NCBI RefSeq assembly: GCF_014529705.1
Contig: NZ_JAANIH010000014.1
Span: forward strand, 62,001-126,000
Length of the DNA stretch: 64,000 bases
Direction: 5' to 3'
Source: Bradyrhizobium campsiandrae
Lineage (GTDB): Bacteria > Pseudomonadota > Alphaproteobacteria > Rhizobiales > Xanthobacteraceae
In this document: in pieces, positions 15,422 to 22,838 of the stretch
How positions within the stretch are numbered: the first letter of the stretch is position 1
How the letters are laid out: every line of letters starts with the position of its first letter
The notes under the pieces: generated by a model
Databases searched by the model: none
The model's input: the letters and a program-made list of their open reading frames with translations, nothing else
What the model was told of the DNA's origin: nothing
Program-made: the position numbers and the translations under genes

Positions 15422-16600
15422 ATGAGTGCTGCGAAGTTCGACATCGTTGTCTACGGCGCGACCGGTTTCACCGGCCAGCTCGTCGCCGAATATCTGGCAA
15501 CGCATTACAAGGGCGATGTCGCGCTGAAATGGGCGATGGCGGGCCGCAGCCTCGACAAGCTGAAATCCGTGCGCGATGCCATCGGTGCGCCCACTGACAC
15601 GCCGCTGCTCGTGGCCGACGCCTCCGACGCGGCCTCGCTGAAGGCGATGGTGGAGCAGACGAAGGCGGTGATCACGACGGTCGGTCCGTATCAGCTCTAC
15701 GGCGAGTCGCTGCTCGCCGCCTGCATCGCCTCAGGCACCGATTATTTCGACCTCTGCGGCGAGCCGATCTGGATGCGGCAGATGATCGACAAATACGAGG
15801 CGGCCGCGAAGGGCAGCGGCGCGCGCATCGTGTTCTCCTGCGGCTTCGATTCCGTGCCGTTCGAGCTCGGCACGTTCTTCGTGCAGGCCGAGGCCAAACG
15901 CGTGTTCGGCGCCCCGGCCGCACGCGTGAAGGGCCGCGTGCGCGACATGCGCGGCACGCTTTCGGGCGGCACCGCGGCGAGCGCGAAGGCGACCTTCGAT
16001 GCCGTGGCCAAGGACATCAGCCTCGTTGCGATCCTGAACGATCCATTCGCGCTGACGCCCGGCTTCACCGGTCCGAAGCAGCCGAGGGGCAACAAGCCGC
16101 TGATCGAGGAGGATCTGAATTCCTGGGCCGCGCCGTTCATGATGGCGCTGATCAACACCCGCAACGTCCATCGCTCCAACATGCTGATGGGCTTTCCCTA
16201 CGGCCAGGACTTCGTCTACGACGAGATGGTCCTGACCGGTCCCGGCGAGAAGGGCGAGGCCAACGCCAAGCGCGTGATGGCGGCTAATGCCGAGAAGACG
16301 GGTCCGAGCGCGCCGAAGCCGGGCGAGGGGCCGTCGAAGCAAGAGCGCGAGAACGGGCTCTTCAACCTGCTTTATGTCGCGATCGCGCCCGATGGCCGCA
16401 TGGTTCGCGCCGGCGTCACCGGCGACCGCGATCCCGGCTACGGTTCGACCTCGAAGATGATCTCGGAATGCGCGATCTGCCTGCTGCGCGACGTCAAGGA
16501 CGTCGCCGCCGGCTTCTGGACCCCGGGCGCAGCGATGCAGCACAAGCTGATCAAGCGGCTGATCGATCATGCCGGGCTGAGGTTCGAGGTGGAAGGCTAG
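15422..16600 (+). CDS. Saccharopine dehydrogenase-like NAD(P)-binding enoyl reductase family protein
   Basis: A 392-residue protein with an N-terminal Rossmann fold (DIVVYGATGFTGQLVAEYL near residues 7-25) and the saccharopine-dehydrogenase-like layout shared with mycobacterial trans-acting enoyl reductase. Conserved segments include VGPYQLYGESLL, TDYFDLCGEP and FSCGFDSVPFELG. It would use NAD(P)H to reduce a lipid-like or acyl substrate; lysine biosynthesis is unlikely for this subgroup. It follows the DUF169 gene by 10 bases. The C-terminal half has no readable motif that fixes the substrate. Confidence 0.83.
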   Translation: MSAAKFDIVVYGATGFTGQLVAEYLATHYKGDVALKWAMAGRSLDKLKSVRDAIGAPTDTPLLVADASDAASLKAMVEQTKAVITTVGPYQLYGESLLAACIASGTDYFDLCGEPIWMRQMIDKYEAAAKGSGARIVFSCGFDSVPFELGTFFVQAEAKRVFGAPAARVKGRVRDMRGTLSGGTAASAKATFDAVAKDISLVAILNDPFALTPGFTGPKQPRGNKPLIEEDLNSWAAPFMMALINTRNVHRSNMLMGFPYGQDFVYDEMVLTGPGEKGEANAKRVMAANAEKTGPSAPKPGEGPSKQERENGLFNLLYVAIAPDGRMVRAGVTGDRDPGYGSTSKMISECAICLLRDVKDVAAGFWTPGAAMQHKLIKRLIDHAGLRFEVEG

Positions 16601-16606
16601 GTCGGC

Positions 16607-16703
16607 TGCCGTAGGGTGGGCAAAGCGGAGCGTGCCCACCACCTGTCGCGATTAGAGAGAGATGGTGGGCACGGCGCGCTGCGCCTTTGCCCACCCTACG
16701 GCA
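16607..16703. repeat. Palindromic intergenic repeat
   Basis: Outer arms TGCCGTAGGGTGGGCAAAG (16607-16625) and CTTTGCCCACCCTACGGCA (16685-16703) are perfect. Inner arms CGTGCCCACCA (16631-16641) and TGGTGGGCACG (16663-16673) extend the pairing. The layout, two head-to-head GTAGGGTGGGCAAAG units, matches a repeat I know from many Bradyrhizobium intergenic regions. It lies between two convergent genes and may also act as a bidirectional transcription barrier. Confidence 0.8.
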
Positions 16704-16712
16704 CCGGGTCCG

Positions 16713-17909
16713 CTACGCCGCCCTTGCATCATACGAGTACATGAAATCCATGCTCTTCGATCCCAGCGGCAACAGCAGTTTGATCATCTGATTGCGGATG
16801 AAGGCGCCGGCGGCGCTGAACTCGCGCTTGTTGTTGCCGTTGCGGCGGGCGATGGCGACGACCTTTTCGGCGCGGGGACGCCGCTCGGCCTCGAAGGCCT
16901 GGAAGGTGGCGGTGAGCTCCTGGCCCTCCTGCATCAGGCGCGCCAGCCGCATCGCATCCTCCAGCGCCAGCGAGGCGCCCTGGCCGGCATGGGGACTGGT
17001 CGCATGGGCGGCATCGCCGATCAGCAGCGAGCGCTTGCGCGACCAGGTCGGCAAGGTCGCGACATCGAGCGTGTCGGTGACCACGATGTTCTCGGCGGCC
17101 TCGATGATGGCGGGAATCGGATCGTGCCAGCCGCGATGGAAACCGCGCAGATGCTGCTTCAACGTCTGCGCGTCGAGCGCACGGAACATTGCGGCATCCA
17201 TGCCATGCGCGGGCTGGGTGCTCCACCACATCACGCCGTCCTTCGGATCCGGGCTGCAATAGCCGTAGCCGAAGAAACCGCTTTGCCCGAACGTCGTCTC
17301 GACATGCCGCCCGATCGCCCGGCCGTCGAGGACCGAATGCGGCACGAAGCCGCCGAAGCCGACCAGGCCGGTGTCGAAGGGTTTTGGTCCATCCGGCACG
17401 ACCTGGCGCCGTGCGATCGAATGCACGCCGTCGGCGCCGATCAGGAAATCGCCCTCGGCTGTGGTGCCGTCGGCGAAATAGGCGATAACAGGCTGGTCAC
17501 CGCGATCCTCGACCTTGATCAGTCGCTTCTCGAAGTAGAGCGAGACGCAAGCGCACCAGGCCTTGTCGATCAGGATTTCGTTCAGCACCGCCCGGGAGAT
17601 GTTGACGGCCGGCTGGCCGAAGCGCCGCGCCATGTCGCGGTTGATCGAACCGAGCCGCTCGCCGCCTTGCGAATAGAAATCGAAGGACTCCGCGATCGAG
17701 CCGCGGCTGATCAGCTCGTTCGCAAGCCCGATCTCGTCCATCACGTGCATGCCGTTCGGCGCGATCTGGAGGCCGCCGCCGATGCCTTTCGAATAGGGCC
17801 GGGCTTCGTAGATCGCGGATTCGATGCCGGCGCGGCGCAGCAGGATCGCGGCAACGGGGCCGGCGATGCCGGCGCCGATGATCAGGGCCTTGCGGCGACG
17901 ATGAGGCAT
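16713..17909 (-). CDS. FAD-dependent monooxygenase
   Basis: A 398-residue group A flavoprotein monooxygenase. The FAD-binding GxGxxG is in LIIGAGIAGPVAAILLRRAG near residue 9, the DG motif in FLIGADGVHSIAR near residue 158, and the GD motif in LLIGDAAHATSPHAGQGASLALEDA near residue 292. It would hydroxylate an aromatic or similar substrate with NAD(P)H and oxygen. It is divergent from a MarR gene across an 85-base gap that holds a strong double palindrome, so the MarR protein probably represses it until an aromatic ligand is present. The substrate is unknown. Confidence 0.88.
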   Translation of the reverse strand: MPHRRRKALIIGAGIAGPVAAILLRRAGIESAIYEARPYSKGIGGGLQIAPNGMHVMDEIGLANELISRGSIAESFDFYSQGGERLGSINRDMARRFGQPAVNISRAVLNEILIDKAWCACVSLYFEKRLIKVEDRGDQPVIAYFADGTTAEGDFLIGADGVHSIARRQVVPDGPKPFDTGLVGFGGFVPHSVLDGRAIGRHVETTFGQSGFFGYGYCSPDPKDGVMWWSTQPAHGMDAAMFRALDAQTLKQHLRGFHRGWHDPIPAIIEAAENIVVTDTLDVATLPTWSRKRSLLIGDAAHATSPHAGQGASLALEDAMRLARLMQEGQELTATFQAFEAERRPRAEKVVAIARRNGNNKREFSAAGAFIRNQMIKLLLPLGSKSMDFMYSYDARAA

Positions 17910-17952
17910 TGGCTTGCTCCCGACGTTTCCGTGGTGCTAGGAGAAATTAAGG

Positions 17953-17978
17953 TCACTAAATATCTTAGTGACTAAGAT
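17953..17978. promoter_or_regulatory. Overlapping double palindrome, probable MarR operator
   Basis: TCACTAA (17953-17959) pairs perfectly with TTAGTGA (17965-17971). A second perfect pair, ATCTTAG (17962-17968) with CTAAGAT (17972-17978), overlaps it. A further CTAAGA follows at 17988-17993. The site sits between the divergent monooxygenase and MarR genes, where a MarR dimer or two dimers would control both. Confidence 0.7.
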
Positions 17979-17994
17979 ATATATCGACTAAGAG

Positions 17995-18540
17995 ATGGGG
18001 TCGGCCTTGTCAAGGACGAAAGCGCGCGCGGCGTTGTTGGGGGAATTGGAGGAGGCGATGCGGCGGTCGTCCGCGCAGGGCGTGCTTTATGGACAAGCCG
18101 TTGCGAACGTGGCCGGAATCGCCAACTCCGACCTCGAATGCATGGACATTCTGTATCTCGAGGGACGTGTGGCCGCAGGCCGGCTTGCCGAGGTGACGGG
18201 GCTCACGACCGGCGCCATCACCGGCGTGGTCGATCGGCTCGAGAAGGCCGGACTGGTACGCCGCGAGAGGGACGAGACGGACCGCCGGAAGGTTTTCATC
18301 GCCGTCGTCCCGGAGACCGCCATGAAGATCGGCCAGCTCTACGTGCCGATGCAGCAGGCGATGGAGAAGGTCTTCAGCAACTATTCCGATGAGGAACTGC
18401 GCCTGCTGCTGCGTTTTGCCAATGAGGGCTACAAGAGCATCCTGGCTGCGACCACGACCCTGAAGGGGTTGATCGACACACCACCCGAGAAGCGACCTGC
18501 GCTGAAGCTCAAGCTGACGAAGCGTCCCCGTCAGACCTGA
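17995..18540 (+). CDS. MarR family transcriptional regulator
   Basis: A 181-residue winged-helix regulator. The DNA-binding domain runs from about residue 45: LECMDILYLEG, GRLAEVTGLTTGAITGVVDRLEKAGLVRRE, then the wing RDETDRRKVFIAV with the usual Asp and two Arg. It is divergent from the flavin monooxygenase and probably senses that enzyme's aromatic substrate. The ATG lies 17 bases after the operator palindrome; AAGAG before it is a weak ribosome binding site. Its 3' end overlaps the convergent O-antigen ligase gene by 32 bases. Confidence 0.88.
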   Translation: MGSALSRTKARAALLGELEEAMRRSSAQGVLYGQAVANVAGIANSDLECMDILYLEGRVAAGRLAEVTGLTTGAITGVVDRLEKAGLVRRERDETDRRKVFIAVVPETAMKIGQLYVPMQQAMEKVFSNYSDEELRLLLRFANEGYKSILAATTTLKGLIDTPPEKRPALKLKLTKRPRQT

Positions 18541-19765
18541 TCTTGTAGGCCTGCGCGGCCGCGATCATGCCCCACATCGCGCCCAGCATCATCCAGAAAT
18601 GGCGCCAGTGGTCGGTGTCGATCACGAAGCTTTCGCCGACGGTGCCGACGAAGGCCGAGAACACCGCCAGATAAGCGCGCTGCCAGGGCACGCGGACGAA
18701 GATGTGCCGGAACCCCGTGATCACGGTGGTGAAGACCAGCGCCGGATAGCACACGCCGGAGAGCCAGCCGCCTGACATGAAGGCGTTCAGATAGGAATTG
18801 TGGGTGTCTTCGGGAAAGAAGCGGTGGAATTGCAGGGGACCGATGCCGAACGGCAGGTCGAGCGCCATCTCCGCGCCGAGGATGTGCCGGCCGAACCGGC
18901 CGAAGCGACCCTCGTCGTAGCTCTGGTCGAAACTTGCGCGCTGCTTGAACATCTCGGCGATGGAATCGAACGACAGCAGCACGGCGATCAGCGCGAGGCC
19001 CAGCACCACCGCGACGATGGCCATGATGATGATTCGCGAGCGCTGCGCATTGGTGCGGCTGGTCAGCACCATCAACGCCAGCATGAAGGCCGAGGTCAGG
19101 ATCAACCCGCCCCAGGCGGCGCGGGAGAAGGCCAGCAGGATCGCCAGCGACATGATGCCGAAGGCGATGACGTTGCGGAACGCCTTGGCGAGCTTGTCCG
19201 AGACCACGCTCTGCAGCGCGAACAGCGCCGGCAGGATCAGGAAGGCGCCGAGCACGTTCGGGTCCTTGAACGTGCCGCGGGCGCGCTCGTAGAGCGTCAG
19301 CAGGTCGTGGCCGCCGGGAACGAGGTTGAAATAACCGGCGATCGCCGAGAGAGAGGCGACCATCGCGCCAACCACGAGGCCGCGGCGCAGCATGTCCAGA
19401 CGCGCGGCCGTGTCCTCGGAGGTGACCATGGCAAAGAACAACACCGTCACCGCCATGTACCAGGAGGTCGCGATCCAGCTTGCCACCTCGGGCTGGTCGA
19501 GCAGCGGGATCGCGCTGATGGTGTAGCCGACATTGAGCAGGACCAGCAGCAGCACCAGCGGCATCAGCACCAGCCGCAGGCGCAGGCCGGTGGCGAAGAA
19601 GGCGACCGTGGCGAGCAGCGTCGCGATCTCGTAAGGGCTCGGCTCGATGAACACGATCGCCCCGGACGCGCCGACCAGCCACACCAATGCGCGCTGGAGC
19701 GCCAGCACGCCGGGCGCGGCCGGTGCGGCTGCGTTCATTCCACCGGCTGTTGCCGCATACGCCAT
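18509..19765 (-). CDS. O-antigen ligase/polymerase family membrane protein
   Basis: A 418-residue polytopic membrane protein with about ten to twelve hydrophobic segments and the Wzy_C-type (O-antigen ligase/polymerase) block. FSRAAWGGLILTSAFM is followed by a periplasmic loop containing GRHILGAEMALDLPFGIGPLQF and EDTHNSYLNAFMSGGWL. It would polymerise or ligate undecaprenyl-linked glycan at the outer face of the inner membrane. It is the first gene of the polysaccharide cluster, with the priming transferase 71 bases upstream on the same strand. The start could instead be the ATG at 19738. Whether it acts as polymerase or ligase cannot be decided. Confidence 0.85.
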   Translation of the reverse strand: MAYAATAGGMNAAAPAAPGVLALQRALVWLVGASGAIVFIEPSPYEIATLLATVAFFATGLRLRLVLMPLVLLLVLLNVGYTISAIPLLDQPEVASWIATSWYMAVTVLFFAMVTSEDTAARLDMLRRGLVVGAMVASLSAIAGYFNLVPGGHDLLTLYERARGTFKDPNVLGAFLILPALFALQSVVSDKLAKAFRNVIAFGIMSLAILLAFSRAAWGGLILTSAFMLALMVLTSRTNAQRSRIIIMAIVAVVLGLALIAVLLSFDSIAEMFKQRASFDQSYDEGRFGRFGRHILGAEMALDLPFGIGPLQFHRFFPEDTHNSYLNAFMSGGWLSGVCYPALVFTTVITGFRHIFVRVPWQRAYLAVFSAFVGTVGESFVIDTDHWRHFWMMLGAMWGMIAAAQAYKIRSDGDASSA

Positions 19766-19836
19766 CCGACGCTCACGTTACTGGTACGCCACAAAACTCG
19801 GCGTCGCGGCCGGGCCTGACCGGCCATGACGGAAAC

Positions 19837-21384
19837 TCAATACGCGTTCTCGTTCTTGGTCAGCAGCGAGAGTGGCGTTTTCAGGAGAATGACGAGGTCG
19901 AACAGCACCGACCAGTTCTCGATGTAATAGAGGTCGAACTCGACGCGCTTCTGGATCTTCTCTTCGTTGTCGATCTCGCCGCGCCAGCCGTTGATCTGGG
20001 CCCAGCCGGTGATGCCGGGCTTGACGCGGTGGCGGGCGAAATAGCCGTCGACGGCCTCGTCGAACAGCCGGCTCTGCAGCTTGCCCTGCACCGCATGCGG
20101 ACGCGGGCCGACCAGGGAGAGATTGCCTGAAAACACCACGTTGAACAGCTGCGGCAGTTCGTCGAGGCTGGTCTTGCGGATGAAGCGGCCGACGCGGGTG
20201 ACGCGCGGATCGTTCTTGGTCACGACCTTCGCGGCGGTCGGGTCGGCCTGGTGGTGATACATCGAGCGGAACTTGTAGACGTCGATGCGCTCGTTGTTGA
20301 AGCCGAACCGCTTCTGGCGGAACAGCACCGGGCCGGGGCTGTCAAGCTTCACGGCGAGCGCCACCAGAGCCATCACCGGAAGCGCGGCGAGCAGCGCGAG
20401 GCCGCCGACGAGGCGGTCGAACAGCCACTTCATCACCAGGTCCCAGTCGGTGATCGGCGCCTCGAACACGTCGAGCGTCGGCACCTCGCCGAGATAGGAA
20501 TAGGAGCGGGGACGGAAGCGCAGCTTGTTGGTGTGGGCGGAGAGGCGGATGTCGACCGGGAGCACCCAGAGTTTCTTCAGCATCTCCAGGATGCGTGTCT
20601 CCGCCGAGATCGGCAGCGCGAACAGCACGAGATCGACGCGGGTGCGGCGGGCGAGCTCGACGATGTCGTCGACCTTGCCGAGCTTGGGCGCGCCGGCGCA
20701 GGTGTCGAGCGCGCGGCTGTCGTTGCGGTCGTCGAACACGCCGAGCACGTGGATGTCGGAATCCTGCTGCGCCTTCAGCGCTTCGACCAGTTCCTCGCCG
20801 TTGCTGTCGGAGCCGACGATGATGGTGCGGCGGTCGAGCCGTCCCTGGCGCGCCCAGTTGCGCACCAGCGAGCGCAGCACCAGGCGCTCGGAGGTGAGCG
20901 CGGCAAGTCCGAGAACGTAGAAGGCGGCAAGCCACAGCCGCGACATGTCGCTGCCGAACTTGGCGAAGAAGGAGATGCCAATGAACAGCAGGAAGACGAA
21001 CGACCAGGACGAGATCATCCGCGTCATCTGCCGGAGCTGCCCCCGGAACAGCTGCACCTCGTAGATGTCGGCGGCCTGGAAGCAGACCACGGCCGCCACC
21101 GCGACCGCGATGATCTCCGCCGGATAGGCCCAGTTGAATCCGCAGAGCGGCATGACATAGCCGACATAGAGCGCGATGCCGACGAGGCTCAGCAGCGCGA
21201 AATCGATGGCGCGGACGATGCCGGCAATCACGATCGGCGAATAGGCGCGCGCGACCTTCTGGTTGACGACTTCGAGCGCCGCGGGCGTGAGCCGGCGCCG
21301 GCGTTCGACGAAAGTGGTTTCAGCAGGCCTTGCCGCGGCGCTGGTCGCGGCATCGAGCATCGAGCGTGCGTTGAGCGGTTCCAC
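19837..21384 (-). CDS. Undecaprenyl-phosphate sugar phosphotransferase (priming enzyme)
   Basis: A 515-residue polyisoprenyl-phosphate hexose-1-phosphate transferase of the WcaJ/GumD type, which attaches the first sugar phosphate to undecaprenyl phosphate. Four N-terminal membrane helices (residues about 50-165) are followed by a soluble NAD-like fold ([16 protein letters not shown]) and a further hydrophobic segment near residue 320. The catalytic domain has [29 protein letters not shown] followed by VGPRPH, and [15 protein letters not shown]. The first sugar is often glucose for this layout, which is inference. It is the initiating step of the cluster. Confidence 0.9.
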   Translation of the reverse strand: MEPLNARSMLDAATSAAARPAETTFVERRRRLTPAALEVVNQKVARAYSPIVIAGIVRAIDFALLSLVGIALYVGYVMPLCGFNWAYPAEIIAVAVAAVVCFQAADIYEVQLFRGQLRQMTRMISSWSFVFLLFIGISFFAKFGSDMSRLWLAAFYVLGLAALTSERLVLRSLVRNWARQGRLDRRTIIVGSDSNGEELVEALKAQQDSDIHVLGVFDDRNDSRALDTCAGAPKLGKVDDIVELARRTRVDLVLFALPISAETRILEMLKKLWVLPVDIRLSAHTNKLRFRPRSYSYLGEVPTLDVFEAPITDWDLVMKWLFDRLVGGLALLAALPVMALVALAVKLDSPGPVLFRQKRFGFNNERIDVYKFRSMYHHQADPTAAKVVTKNDPRVTRVGRFIRKTSLDELPQLFNVVFSGNLSLVGPRPHAVQGKLQSRLFDEAVDGYFARHRVKPGITGWAQINGWRGEIDNEEKIQKRVEFDLYYIENWSVLFDLVILLKTPLSLLTKNENAY

Positions 21385-21501
21385 TGATGTCCACGTCCAT
21401 TCCTAAACCCCGAAAGACGGCCGTGCGCCCCGGGCATGCATCCCCTGGCAAGTCGATTATCGGACAAATCGGAAGATTCTCTAAAGCGAACCAGAGGATG
21501 G

Positions 21502-22635
21502 TTAATGATTGGCAAATGCGTCGCGGTAGCCGGCAAGCACGCCATTGACCATCGCCTGCTGGGAGAAGTGCGCCGAGATGCGCTCGCGCAAGGCGGATGC
21601 ACGCTGCGCGGTCGCCCCAGTATCCGCAAGCGCAGCCGCGATCGCCTCGGCCATGGCTTCGGCGTTGCTTGCCGCGAACAGGGCCGGGCTTTCGCTGCCA
21701 AAAATCTCGGGGATGCCGCCGACGCGCGCCGCGATCATGGGAATGCCGGCCGCGCCCGCCTCGATCACGACATAGGGCATGGAATCGCCGCGCGAGGGAA
21801 CCACCAGCAGTCGTCCCTTGGAGAAGCCGTAGCGCGCCTTGACGTGGCCGATGAAGCGGATCGCGTCCGTCAGGCCGAGCCGCTCGACCTGCGCCTTCAG
21901 TGCTGCCGTCTCCTCGCCATCGCCGCCGAGCGTCAACGTCACCTTCTTGCCGCGCTCGTGCAGCCGCGCCACCGCATCGACCAGGAGATCGGCGCCCTTG
22001 ATGTGCCGGAACTCGCCGACATACGCGAGGTCCGTGGCGTCGTCGGCGATGGCGACGGGCTCGAACTCTTCCGGTGTCACACCATTGAAGACGCAATGCA
22101 CGACGCCCTTCGGCTTGCCCACGATGCGCTGATAGGTATCGCGGGCGAACGCGCTCTCGAACAGGAACAGATCGGTCGAATCCATCAGCACCCGCTCGAG
22201 CCGCGCGTAGAATTCGCCCTTGAAGGTGTTGAGGGGGTAATGCAGCGAGCCGCCATGCGGGGTGTAGATGCGAATGGTGTCGTCGGAGCGCCGCCGCATG
22301 CGGACGAAGGCGCCGGCCTTGGCGCCGTGGCCGTGCATGACGTCGGGCTTGAGCGTGGCGATCAGGCGTCGCATCCGGAGCCAAACGAGAAAATCCTCCG
22401 GCGAGGGTTCGCGACGGATCGCAAGCCGATGCACGCCGAGCTTCAACCGCGGCGCAAGCTCGGCCAGCGCCTTCTCGGCACGCTCGCCGCCGGTGAGGCT
22501 GTCGGCGAGAATCCCGACATGGTGACCGCGGTCGACCTGGCCGTTGGCGAGGTCGAGGATGTGCCTGATGATGCCGCCGACCGGCGCACGCACGGCGTGC
22601 AGGATTCGAAGCGGCTGGTCAGGAGAGGGGGGCAT
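21502..22635 (-). CDS. Glycosyltransferase family 4 protein
   Basis: A 377-residue GT-B retaining glycosyltransferase. The acceptor-side Gly-rich start is HAVRAPVGGIIRHILDLANG, HGHGAKAG follows, and the donor-site motif VVIEAGAAGIPMIA with its conserved Glu is near residue 280. LAYVGEFRHIKGADLLVDA is the usual hinge segment. It would add a sugar from a nucleotide donor to the lipid-linked glycan at the cytoplasmic membrane. The start was taken at MPPSPDQ. It is upstream of and in line with the priming transferase and divergent from the GumC-like gene, with a shared 200-base promoter region. Confidence 0.88.
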   Translation of the reverse strand: MPPSPDQPLRILHAVRAPVGGIIRHILDLANGQVDRGHHVGILADSLTGGERAEKALAELAPRLKLGVHRLAIRREPSPEDFLVWLRMRRLIATLKPDVMHGHGAKAGAFVRMRRRSDDTIRIYTPHGGSLHYPLNTFKGEFYARLERVLMDSTDLFLFESAFARDTYQRIVGKPKGVVHCVFNGVTPEEFEPVAIADDATDLAYVGEFRHIKGADLLVDAVARLHERGKKVTLTLGGDGEETAALKAQVERLGLTDAIRFIGHVKARYGFSKGRLLVVPSRGDSMPYVVIEAGAAGIPMIAARVGGIPEIFGSESPALFAASNAEAMAEAIAAALADTGATAQRASALRERISAHFSQQAMVNGVLAGYRDAFANH

Positions 22636-22838
22636 GATCAAAACCAGCGCTCGACGGCCACTGCCGAACAATGTTCTCGAAATATCGAGACGGATTAAGG
22701 GGCCTCGTGGTTAACAAACGGTGACGGGTGCGCCAGCGCCACCCGCGAGATGCTGCGATTAACCCAGCGGCAACCTTAATGGAGTGTAATCGGTCCCAAT
22801 TGAGGTAGACGAGTGGCGTTGCCCTGCGGGAGTGTTCG

